DNA of 14,180 nt from Phytoactinopolyspora endophytica (GTDB lineage Bacteria; Actinomycetota; Actinomycetes; Jiangellales; Jiangellaceae), in assembly GCF_004138495.1 (NCBI RefSeq), contig NZ_ML142851.1, forward strand, positions 18,306-32,485, read 5' to 3'. Positions within the stretch are counted from its first letter, which is position 1. Each line of letters opens with the position of its first letter. The notes beneath the pieces are model-generated. The model had not been told where the DNA came from. It searched no databases and was given only the letters and a program-made list of their open reading frames with translations. Below are positions 1-5,356 of this stretch, piece after piece. The position numbers and the translations under genes are program-made.

Positions 1-126
1 GGCCAGGGCGAGAACGTCGACGTCGTCGACGTCGCGCAGCTCTTGCTCGCGGGCGTCAGGCGCAACGAGAAGAGCACTTCTGGAGGCGGGCTCGTCGGTC
101 AACCGGACGTCACGCCCGACAACTGA
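1..126 (+). CDS. C-terminal end of an unidentified protein (partial)
   Basis: Reading frame 1 is open from the first base to a TGA at 124-126, giving 41 residues that start GQGENVDVVDVAQLLLAG and end QPDVTPDN. All but about five codons end in G or C, which is typical of real genes in this genome. The tail after residue 25 (ST, SGGG, then QPD) looks like a disordered C-terminus. The start lies upstream of the window. I do not recognise the family and no domain can be assigned from this fragment. No terminator-like hairpin was seen immediately downstream. Confidence 0.55.
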   Translation, partial: GQGENVDVVDVAQLLLAGVRRNEKSTSGGGLVGQPDVTPDN

Positions 127-165
127 CCGCAACGCGACCCTCACTCCAACTCCGGCTAAGCGCGG

Positions 166-177
166 ACCATGGCGTCA
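166..177 (+). promoter_or_regulatory. Operator-like half-site ACCATGGCGTCA (copy 1)
   Basis: ACCATGGCGTCA at 166-177 is identical to the right half of the dyad next to the RHH gene start (341-352). The left arm here (AGCGCGG) is degenerate, so this is a half-site. With the copies at 191-209 and 334-352 it forms a three-copy set confined to the region upstream of the RHH gene. Binding by the RHH protein is inferred. Confidence 0.45.
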
Positions 178-190
178 GCGTGAGTCGTAC

Positions 191-209
191 TGGCGCCAAG
201 ATGGCGTCA
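191..209 (+). promoter_or_regulatory. Operator-like inverted repeat (copy 2)
   Basis: TGGCGCC-AAGAT-GGCGTCA matches the dyad at 334-352 except for one base in the left arm and two in the spacer. As in that copy, the last A of the right arm is the first base of an ATG (209-211). It is probably a second binding site for the same regulator, possibly covering the -10 region of a leaderless transcript. Confidence 0.5.
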
Positions 210-304
210 TGCGGCTCCACCGCATTCAGGCCGGGCAGAACGGAAACACAGGTGGCTGCACTGTGCCTTGGGGACCGAAGTTTGCGCCATTCTGCGTCCA
301 GTGA
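209..304 (+). CDS. Possible leaderless 31-residue small protein
   Basis: An ATG at 209-211, placed on the operator-like dyad exactly as the RHH gene start is placed on its own dyad, opens a 31-codon frame ending TGA at 302-304. The peptide starts MRLHRIQAGQNGNTGG and ends KFAPFCVQ, with two cysteines. There is no Shine-Dalgarno sequence, as for the RHH gene. About 21 of 30 codons after the start end in G or C, which does not decide whether it is coding. It may be a real small ORF, a regulatory leader peptide or chance. No family recognised. Confidence 0.25.
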   Translation: MRLHRIQAGQNGNTGGCTVPWGPKFAPFCVQ

Positions 305-316
305 GCCAGCGAGCAC

Positions 317-345
317 TTGACATGACATCATATTGACGCCACCAT
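317..345 (+). promoter_or_regulatory. Candidate promoter of the RHH-DUF4097 operon
   Basis: A perfect -35 box TTGACA (317-322) is followed after 17 bp by CACCAT (340-345), a poor -10 that keeps the A at position 2 and the T at position 6. Transcription would start about 7 bases further on, at A352, the first base of the ATG, so the mRNA would be leaderless. The -10 lies inside the dyad at 334-352, so a bound regulator would block it. Confidence 0.45.
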
Positions 346-352
346 GGCGTCA
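334..352 (+). promoter_or_regulatory. Operator-like inverted repeat (copy 3)
   Basis: TGACGCC-ACCAT-GGCGTCA is a perfect 7-bp inverted repeat with a 5-bp spacer. It overlaps the candidate -10 box and runs into the ATG of the RHH gene at 352. A related sequence, TGACATCA, lies just upstream at 323-330. Position and symmetry suit autoregulation by the dimeric RHH protein encoded next to it; that link is inference. Confidence 0.6.
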
Positions 353-891
353 TGGAGCTCACGCCTTACGTCACTTCCCTCCGCAACGCGCTCGGGGCTG
401 CCGGACACGCGGCGTCCGATGACGTTCGTGAAGCGGCCGACCGGCTTTCCTACGCGATCGAGCCTTCGCTGCGGCTCACGCTCATCGAAGCGTTAGGGGA
501 CGCCGCCGCGGAAGTCACCACACAACTCGACGGAGTCTCGGTCGACGTACGCATCCGAGGCGGCAACCCCGAGTTCGTGGCGAGCGACGAGCGGTCCACG
601 ACATCGTTCTCGCCTCCGGAACCGCCGGAGCCGCCGAACCCGCCCCCGCCGCCGGACGTGGAGGAGAACCTGTCCCGTGTATCTCTGCGACTACCCGAAA
701 GCATCAAGGCCCGAGTCGACGAGGCCGCGGCCGCCGAAGGCCTGTCGGTGAACGCATGGTTGATCCGAGCGATCAGTCAGACACTCGATGGCGCGCAGAC
801 CGGGATCCAGGCCGGCTCGACGGGAGTGCAGGTCGGGCCGCACGGCGTCCACGTCAACCTGGGACGACGTATCTCCGGATGGGCTCGCTGA
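352..891 (+). CDS. Ribbon-helix-helix (HicB-like) DNA-binding regulator
   Basis: A 179-residue protein. Residues 1-70 form a mostly helical N-terminal region, 87-102 a proline-rich linker, and 107-146 a clear ribbon-helix-helix: strand LSRVSLRL, helix A from PESIKARV, helix B from LSVNAWLIRA. RHH proteins bind DNA as dimers with the strand in the major groove. The tail repeats TGVQVG/HGVHV. Proteins of this build are usually labelled HicB-family antitoxins, but no HicA toxin is adjacent, so a transcriptional regulator is likelier. The ATG at 352 has no Shine-Dalgarno sequence and sits at the edge of an inverted repeat, suggesting a leaderless, autoregulated mRNA. An ATG at 344 is out of frame. 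The DUF4097 gene follows 46 bp downstream, probably in the same operon. Confidence 0.85.
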   Translation: MELTPYVTSLRNALGAAGHAASDDVREAADRLSYAIEPSLRLTLIEALGDAAAEVTTQLDGVSVDVRIRGGNPEFVASDERSTTSFSPPEPPEPPNPPPPPDVEENLSRVSLRLPESIKARVDEAAAAEGLSVNAWLIRAISQTLDGAQTGIQAGSTGVQVGPHGVHVNLGRRISGWAR

Positions 892-937
892 CCATTCAGT
901 CCACCCTCCCGTCTTCGATATGAGGAGCACCTTAACC

Positions 938-1801
938 ATGACCACTTCCAGCTATCCCCGCGTCTTTCCCGCGCCCACGCCGATCAGCCTCTCCGTGAAA
1001 TCCCGATCGGGCAACATCCAGGTCACGGCCGCGGACGTTACTGAGACCACGGTCGATATCCAGCCCGGCAAGCCCGGCGATACCGACGCCATCGAGGTGA
1101 TCGACCGTGCGCGCGTCGACCACCAAGAGAACGCCCTGCGCATAGACATCTCACGCCGCGGTAAGGGGCCGAGCCTGCTCCGCGACCCGTCGGTCAACGT
1201 CCGGGTCACCGTCCCCTTGAGCAGTGCCGTGAGCGTCCAGGCCGGCTCCGCCGACGTCGTACTGACCGGCGGTCTCGGGGACGTCGCTGCCAAGACGGGT
1301 TCGGGCGACGTCATCGCGGAGAGCTGCGCCGACGTCACGATCAAGACCGGCAGCGGTGACATCAGGGTCGATGGCGCGACCGGTGCCGAGGCGAATACAG
1401 GATCCGGCGACATCCTCGTCCAACACTGTTCGGGCCGGATCGGTACCGACACCGGCTCCGGAAACATCCGTATCGACCGGGCCGGCGACCACACCGAAGC
1501 TCACACCTCATCAGGCGACATCGAGGTCGGCGAGGTCATGGCTCAACTGGATTCCAGGACGGCGTCCGGCGACATCCGGATCCGGCGCGCGATCGAGGGT
1601 GACGTTGCCGCCAAGACGGCATCGGGTGATGTCACCGTCGGCGTCGCCACCGGGACGGCCGCCAAACTGGACTGCTCGTCCGCGAGCGGCAGGGTGCGCT
1701 CCGATCTCGAGCCGGCCGACGCTCCGGCCGAGACCGACCGGACGGTCCTCATCGCAGCGCGGGCAGCCAGTGGGTCCATCACGATCGCCCGCGCCTCCTG
1801 A
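938..1801 (+). CDS. DUF4097-family beta-strand repeat protein
   Basis: A 287-residue protein. The frame is open further upstream, but the ATG at 938 is preceded by a good ribosome site GAGGAG (922-927), and starting earlier would overlap the RHH gene. From about residue 110 it carries seven successive 17-19 residue units that begin T(G/S/A)SG(D/N)(I/V), such as TGSGDIRV and TASGDVTV, the signature of DUF4097 proteins predicted to fold as a stacked beta solenoid. The N-terminal part has a related SRSGNIQVTAAD strand. No signal peptide or membrane helix is visible, so it is probably cytoplasmic or peripheral to the membrane. Molecular function in this family is not established. It sits between the RHH regulator and a small basic protein and is probably co-transcribed with both. 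Confidence 0.85.
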   Translation: MTTSSYPRVFPAPTPISLSVKSRSGNIQVTAADVTETTVDIQPGKPGDTDAIEVIDRARVDHQENALRIDISRRGKGPSLLRDPSVNVRVTVPLSSAVSVQAGSADVVLTGGLGDVAAKTGSGDVIAESCADVTIKTGSGDIRVDGATGAEANTGSGDILVQHCSGRIGTDTGSGNIRIDRAGDHTEAHTSSGDIEVGEVMAQLDSRTASGDIRIRRAIEGDVAAKTASGDVTVGVATGTAAKLDCSSASGRVRSDLEPADAPAETDRTVLIAARAASGSITIARAS

Positions 1802-1814
1802 CGGCGACGAGATC

Positions 1815-2057
1815 ATGATGTCCGTCGACGAATATTGCCGGCTCCGCTTCGACGCCGCCGATCGGCTCCGCGAGGCGGAGATCCGCAGGGCAACCCGTGT
1901 GCAGCGGGCGCCGGACAAGCGGGCCCGAATCGCTAGAAGGCGGGCCCGGCGGCTCGAGCTCATCGCGCTCGCACTCGCCGCATGCTCCGCCACGTTCGGC
2001 CGGCTAGCCGGGGCCGCCCACACTCGCGCAAGGATGCGACGAGCCCAGATGTCATGA
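1815..2057 (+). CDS. Small basic protein with a hydrophobic segment
   Basis: An 80-residue protein starting at ATG 1815 (a second ATG follows at 1818), 13 bp after the DUF4097 stop, so probably in the same operon. Residues 1-47 are charged and Arg-rich (DRLREAEIRRATR and an RRRARR cluster). Residues 48-60 (LELIALALAACSA) are hydrophobic, and the tail is again basic. This could be a short membrane-anchored or nucleic-acid-associated helix. No recognised family. Its TGA (2055-2057) overlaps the stop of the convergent BrkB gene (2052-2054) in the palindrome TCATGA. The frame stays open upstream inside the DUF4097 gene, so its openness is weak evidence; position and codon bias support it. Confidence 0.6.
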   Translation: MMSVDEYCRLRFDAADRLREAEIRRATRVQRAPDKRARIARRRARRLELIALALAACSATFGRLAGAAHTRARMRRAQMS

Positions 2058-3113
2058 GTCCGTGCGAGACCCTTGATGCTCGCGCAGCTCACGACCGCGC
2101 CGGACGTCGTCCGCAGCTTTCGCCGCTGCCTTGTCACTCTTCCGGGTGTCCCGGGGTGGCAACTGCACGGCCTCTTCGGCGGCGATCCCGGCCTGCAACT
2201 CGCGGCCACGCTCCAGTTCGGCGTCGAACTCGGCGCCGAACAGCAAGGCAACGTTCGTGATCCACAACCATAGGAGGAACACGATCACACCTGCCAACGA
2301 ACCGTAGGTGCGGTCGTAGCTCCCGAAATTCGCCACGTAGAAGCCGAAACCAGCGGATGCGACGGCCCACACGATGAATGCGAGCAGGGCGCCCGGACTG
2401 ATCCACCGGAACTTAGGCTGCCGGACATTCGGCGTTCCGTGATAGAGGACCGCGATCACCAGGAGCACGATGACCACCAAGAACGGCCACTTCGCGATGT
2501 TCCAGACGGTCACGGCGGTGTCCCCGAGCCCGATGGCACTGCCGATCGCCTGAGCCATAGGACCAGTGACCACCAACATGACCGCGGCCGCCGCCGCCAA
2601 CAGGATCACCACCATGGTGAGCAGTAGCATCACGGGGCGAAGCTTCCAGAAAGGCCTGCCCTCCTCGATCCCGTAGATCCGGTTCATCGCCCGGCCGAAC
2701 GCACCGACATAGCCGGATGCCGCCCATAACGCACCGGCAAGTCCCAATACCAGCGCCAAACCGGCTCCGGGCACCTGTGTGATCTGCTCGATCGGCCCAC
2801 GCAGATCGGCCGCCAGATCCGCCGGCGCGAAGTCCTCGACGATGTCAAACAGGGTGTCTCGGGCTTCGTCCTCCTGGCCGATCAGTGCCGGAAGCGACAC
2901 CAGCGCCACGACTGCCGGAAACAATGCGAGAACTCCGTAGTACGTCAGCGCCGCGGCGAGATCGGTGCATGCGTCGGCGGAGAACTCGCGCATGGTCCGC
3001 TTGGCGATGTACGTTTTGGATGGCCCGGTGAGCTGGGCCGGGTGTTCAGGCTTCTCCGGGTCGTCCGGGTGGGGCGCTTCCGTTCTGTCCGCAGGACCTT
3101 GTTGGTCTACCAT
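2052..3113 (-). CDS. YihY/virulence factor BrkB family membrane protein
   Basis: A 353-residue integral membrane protein with about six hydrophobic segments (roughly residues 54-79, 115-146, 160-184, 209-224, 239-264, 272-294). Family hallmarks are ALTYYGVLALFPAVVALVS near residue 55, GRAMNRIYGIEEGRPFWK near 140, and the last helix running SLAGVIVFLLWLWITNVALL into FGAEFDAELER. N- and C-terminal tails are charged and probably cytoplasmic. The family was once annotated as ribonuclease BN, which is incorrect for these proteins; transport or envelope roles have been proposed but the exact function is unsettled. The ATG at 3113 is preceded by GAGGAG, which overlaps the TGA of the DUF3618 gene 9 bp upstream, indicating a tight operon. 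It is the last gene of that operon. Confidence 0.9.
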   Translation of the reverse strand: MVDQQGPADRTEAPHPDDPEKPEHPAQLTGPSKTYIAKRTMREFSADACTDLAAALTYYGVLALFPAVVALVSLPALIGQEDEARDTLFDIVEDFAPADLAADLRGPIEQITQVPGAGLALVLGLAGALWAASGYVGAFGRAMNRIYGIEEGRPFWKLRPVMLLLTMVVILLAAAAAVMLVVTGPMAQAIGSAIGLGDTAVTVWNIAKWPFLVVIVLLVIAVLYHGTPNVRQPKFRWISPGALLAFIVWAVASAGFGFYVANFGSYDRTYGSLAGVIVFLLWLWITNVALLFGAEFDAELERGRELQAGIAAEEAVQLPPRDTRKSDKAAAKAADDVRRGRELREHQGSRTDS

Positions 3114-3122
3114 GACGGCTCC

Positions 3123-3347
3123 TCAGTGTCGTCGCCGCCACGCCACCACGCAGATCGCCGCAGCCGCAGCCACCGCCATGGTCGCCCCTGCCACGTACAC
3201 AAGTGGACGTGACTTCTCAGCCAGCCGATCCGTCAACTCTTCGACGGTCTCACCCAACTGTTCGCGGGTGTAGTCCAGATCGCGCTCGATCTCTTCGATG
3301 TCCGCGCCTTCGGGCGGTTCGGACCGCAATGCCGTTCTACCTGTCAT
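3123..3347 (-). CDS. DUF3618 domain small membrane protein
   Basis: A 74-residue protein. Residues 17-45 form a charged amphipathic helix (IEEIERDLDYTREQLGETVE and onward), which is the DUF3618 motif. It is followed by one membrane helix at about 48-69 and an RRRH cytoplasmic anchor. The ATG at 3347 has a strong ribosome site (GGGGAG) and overlaps the end of the upstream holin-family gene by 11 bp; the BrkB gene starts 9 bp after its stop. DUF3618 proteins in actinobacteria commonly sit beside holin-family (DUF1469) genes, as here. Function is unknown; a structural or adaptor role with its membrane neighbours is inferred. Confidence 0.85.
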   Translation of the reverse strand: MTGRTALRSEPPEGADIEEIERDLDYTREQLGETVEELTDRLAEKSRPLVYVAGATMAVAAAAAICVVAWRRRH

Positions 3348-3744
3348 GTTCTCCCCGCCCTGTCACCTCATCAACGTCACGTCTCACGTTCTCGATGGTC
3401 CGCTCCGGCGGTGGCTTCGCCTTGCCCACCTCACTCTTACCCGTGAGGGCCGCGATAGCTGCGAGTACGAACAGCACGCCAGCCACGATCAACGCCGCCG
3501 CCCATCCCGGAAGCACCAGTTCGAGCGCCAGGATCCCAGCTGTGATCAGCGCGGCAACGCCGAAGAAGGCCAGCAGTCCAGCGCCACTGAACATGCCTAC
3601 GCCAACACCGGCATGCTTGCCCTTTTCCCTGACCTCGGCGACTGCCATTCGCATTTCGTCCCGGACCAGGCGAGACGTCTGCTCGGAGAATTGCGCGATG
3701 AGCTCCCTCGTGGGCGGCTCATCGTGCCGCGTACGGTCATCCAT
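3337..3744 (-). CDS. Phage holin family (DUF1469-like) membrane protein
   Basis: A 135-residue protein. Residues 12-43 form an amphipathic helix (ELIAQFSEQTSRLVRDEM then VAEVREKGK). Two membrane helices follow at about 46-72 and 80-101, separated by a short LPGW turn, then a charged tail rich in Pro, Arg and Glu. This is the layout of the chromosomal 'phage holin superfamily III' proteins (DUF1469), which are not evidence of a prophage. The ATG at 3744 has a GGGGGAG ribosome site 7 nt upstream. It is the first gene of the minus-strand operon with the DUF3618 and BrkB-family genes, suggesting a shared envelope function. The stop overlaps the DUF3618 start. Confidence 0.85.
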   Translation of the reverse strand: MDDRTRHDEPPTRELIAQFSEQTSRLVRDEMRMAVAEVREKGKHAGVGVGMFSGAGLLAFFGVAALITAGILALELVLPGWAAALIVAGVLFVLAAIAALTGKSEVGKAKPPPERTIENVRRDVDEVTGRGEHDR

Positions 3745-3896
3745 CCGCGCACTCCCCCGTTCCTTATAGAGGTCGCCAACGGATGGTCAGATACCCGGAT
3801 CCGTTACAGGCATTCGTCGGGCGCGTTTCGGACGACCGGCGCGGCGCTGCAATCCTTGCTTTCTATGAAGCCAAAAGCCATGACCGTCGTCCCCGG

Positions 3897-3928
3897 CCGT
3901 CTCATATAGTCACCGTCTCATATAGGCA
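3897..3928. repeat. 16-bp tandem direct repeat, two copies
   Basis: CCGTCTCATATAGTCA (3897-3912) is followed immediately by CCGTCTCATATAGGCA (3913-3928), differing at one base. The A/T core CATATAG stands out in this GC-rich intergenic stretch. It lies about 150 bp upstream of the minus-strand holin-family operon, so paired activator or repressor sites, or two overlapping -10-like elements, are possible. There is no direct evidence for either. Confidence 0.6.
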
Positions 3929-4005
3929 CCCTGGCTACTCGGGATGCCCCGGAAACCCCGCCGAGACCCGTCCGGGAACCGCTGATCGCAGTTTCACCCG
4001 CAAGC

Positions 4006-4047
4006 AAAAACCCCGTGCAGGCGATGGGTTCTCGCCTCCACGGGGTT
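4006..4047 (-). terminator. Rho-independent terminator of the repeat-tail membrane protein gene
   Basis: Read on the minus strand, AACCCCGTG (4047-4039) pairs with CACGGGGTT (4017-4009), extended inward by an inner stem GGCGA/TCGCC, and the hairpin is followed directly by a T run (plus-strand AAAAA, 4006-4010). It lies 14 bp after the stop codon of the gene ending at 4061. The long GC-rich stem and U tract make this the clearest terminator in the window. Confidence 0.85.
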
Positions 4048-4060
4048 GCTGGAACAGCCC

Positions 4061-5224
4061 TCAAGCTCCCCGGTGCGGGTTCTGCGGGTCGTCGTCTTCA
4101 GCGGACCAGGAGTAATCCTGTGCTGGCGGTGGTTGGTAACCCTGCGGCGGCTGAGGAGGCTGCTGATACCCCTGCGGCGGTGCCTGCGGCGGTGCCTGCG
4201 GCGGCTGCTGCTGGTAACCCTGCTGACCGTAGCCCTGCTGCGGCGCCTGGGGCGGCCGCTGGTAACCCTGCTGCGGTGCCTGTGGTGGCTGCTGGTAACC
4301 CTGCTGCGGCGCCTGAGGAGGCTGCTGCTGGTAACCCTGCTGACCGTAGCCCTGCTGCGGCGCCTGAGGCGGCTGCTGGTAACCCTGCTGCGGCGCCTGA
4401 GGAGGCTGCTGGTAACCCTGCTGCGGCGCCTGAGGAGGCTGCTGCTGGTAACCCTGCTGACCGTAGCCCTGCTGCGGCGCCTGAGGAGGCTGCTGGTAAC
4501 CCTGCTGCGGCGCCTGAGGCGGCTGCTGGTAACCCTGCTGCGGCGCCTGAGGCGGCTGCTGGTAGCCCTGCTGCGGCGCCTGGGGCGGCTGCTGGTAACC
4601 CTGCTGCGGCGCCTGAGGCGGCTGCTGGTAACCCTGCTGCGGCGCCTGGTGATACTGCTGCTGACCGTAACCTTGCTGCGGCGCCTGGGGGTAGGGCTGA
4701 CCGGTCTGCGGGTTGATCGGCGCCTGCGGGGCACCTCCCTGAGCCTGCATCTGCTGCAGTGCGGACGCGCCTCCGGCGCCCTGGAACGCCATGAAGGCCG
4801 CGAACCCGAGAGCGAGCGAGCAGAGCAAGATCAGGAAAGCCCCGATGTGCGGGCCGGTGCTGATTTCCACACCGATCGCGGCTGCTTCACTCGAGGCCCC
4901 GCCATGCGCCAGCGAGCGGATGAACTGGATCAGGCCGAACAGCGTCGTCAGCGCCGCCAGTCCAGCCGTGATCAGGTCGTGGTTGAAGTTGATCTGATCG
5001 GCCACACCCAGTATCCGGATGACCTCCCACGCAATCAGGAGGATCGCCAAGATGCCGACGAGGACTCCGATACCGTTCCAGCCACTCACGCTATTACTGA
5101 ACCCGCCGCCAGCGCTTGCCCGAACCCACGGGAAGAACAACGAGATGAAGAGGACGGCCCCGCCGATGAGTGCGATCAGCCGGTAGGGCGGCAGCGACTT
5201 GAAGTCGATCCCGTTAGACGACAC
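4061..5224 (-). CDS. Four-helix membrane protein with Gln/Pro/Tyr tandem-repeat tail
   Basis: A 387-residue protein when started at GTG 5224, chosen because CGAGGG lies 6 nt upstream. The frame extends to an ATG at 5311, but that start has no ribosome site. Four membrane helices lie at about residues 14-34, 49-73, 84-105 and 126-147. A Gln/Gly/Ala-rich linker follows, then about 190 residues of tandem repeats of [11 protein letters not shown] with longer [17 protein letters not shown] units. The end is acidic ([16 protein letters not shown]). The architecture recalls actinobacterial four-helix, Pro/Gln-tailed proteins of unknown function (for example DUF5336-like); that similarity is by layout only. 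The tail should be disordered, possibly a protein- or wall-interacting tether. Single-gene unit with its own terminator. Confidence 0.85.
   Translation of the reverse strand: MSSNGIDFKSLPPYRLIALIGGAVLFISLFFPWVRASAGGGFSNSVSGWNGIGVLVGILAILLIAWEVIRILGVADQINFNHDLITAGLAALTTLFGLIQFIRSLAHGGASSEAAAIGVEISTGPHIGAFLILLCSLALGFAAFMAFQGAGGASALQQMQAQGGAPQAPINPQTGQPYPQAPQQGYGQQQYHQAPQQGYQQPPQAPQQGYQQPPQAPQQGYQQPPQAPQQGYQQPPQAPQQGYQQPPQAPQQGYGQQGYQQQPPQAPQQGYQQPPQAPQQGYQQPPQAPQQGYGQQGYQQQPPQAPQQGYQQPPQAPQQGYQRPPQAPQQGYGQQGYQQQPPQAPPQAPPQGYQQPPQPPQGYQPPPAQDYSWSAEDDDPQNPHRGA
4199..4687 (-). repeat. 33-bp and 51-bp tandem repeat array inside the membrane protein gene
   Basis: The array encodes 13 copies of QAPQQGY. 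Nine are followed by QQPP or QRPP (33-bp units), three by [10 protein letters not shown] (51-bp units) and one by a GQQQYH variant. The long units recur every 39 residues (117 bp), so two short units plus one long unit form a higher-order repeat present three times. Nucleotide copies are nearly identical. Degenerate PPQGYQ repeats continue to about 4121. The array leaves the opposite strand open in several frames, which are artefacts. Confidence 0.9.
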
Positions 5225-5290
5225 GGAGAACCCTCGTTCCTGTTGCCTGGGCGATTGCAGATCTGTGCGTAGTACATCATCCCGGAGATT

Positions 5291-5323
5291 CACACATCCG
5301 CAAGTGAACATTGGCGGATTGTG
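5291..5323 (-). terminator. Candidate hairpin terminator after oligopeptidase B
   Basis: CACACATCCGC (5291-5301) pairs with GCGGATTGTG (5314-5323) with one bulged base and a 12-nt loop, 34 bp beyond the oligopeptidase stop. There is no U tract, so it may be a weak or factor-assisted terminator, or a structure in the leader region of the repeat-protein gene. Confidence 0.4.
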
Positions 5324-5356
5324 CCTAATTGTCCGCTATGCCCGCTACACAGCCGC

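Larger units (their letters stand above)
3745..4060. other. Intergenic region upstream of the holin-family operon
   Basis: This 316-bp stretch lies between the minus-strand operon start (3744) and the end of the repeat-protein gene (4061). It should hold the operon promoter on the minus strand. TATAAG (minus strand, 3768-3763) resembles a -10 box but lies very close to the ribosome site, with no convincing -35. It also contains a two-copy 16-bp tandem repeat (3897-3928) and the terminator of the downstream repeat-protein gene (4006-4047). A plus-strand frame at 3783-4115 has no ribosome site or recognisable product and is not called. Confidence 0.5.

Noticed and set aside
110..331. 73-codon minus-strand frame upstream of the RHH gene
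   Set aside because: No ribosome site, no recognisable domain, and it runs across the operator array and the putative promoter.
352..891. HicB antitoxin of a HicAB toxin-antitoxin system
   Set aside because: No HicA-like small double-stranded-RNA-binding-type toxin is encoded on either side; the RHH fold alone does not define an antitoxin.
2052..3113. Ribonuclease BN annotation for the BrkB-family gene
   Set aside because: This is a historical misnaming; the protein is an integral membrane protein without metallo-hydrolase motifs.
3337..3744. Prophage remnant indicated by a 'holin' gene
   Set aside because: The protein is of the chromosomal DUF1469 type, sits with DUF3618 and BrkB-family genes, and no phage structural, lysis or integrase genes are present.
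3783..4115. 110-codon plus-strand frame in the gap upstream of the holin-family operon
   Set aside because: Composition is not protein-like for this genome, there is no ribosome site, and it runs through the tandem 16-mer and the terminator hairpin.
4199..4687. CRISPR-like repeat array
   Set aside because: Repeats abut without unique spacers and encode an in-frame peptide repeat; no cas genes nearby.
4046..5272. Long plus-strand frames (4046-5272, 4015-4716) opposite the repeat-tail gene, giving Leu/Arg-rich or Ala/Pro-rich repeats
   Set aside because: They are antisense readings of the tandem repeat, with no ribosome site and biologically implausible composition. The minus-strand frame has membrane helices, a ribosome site and a terminator.
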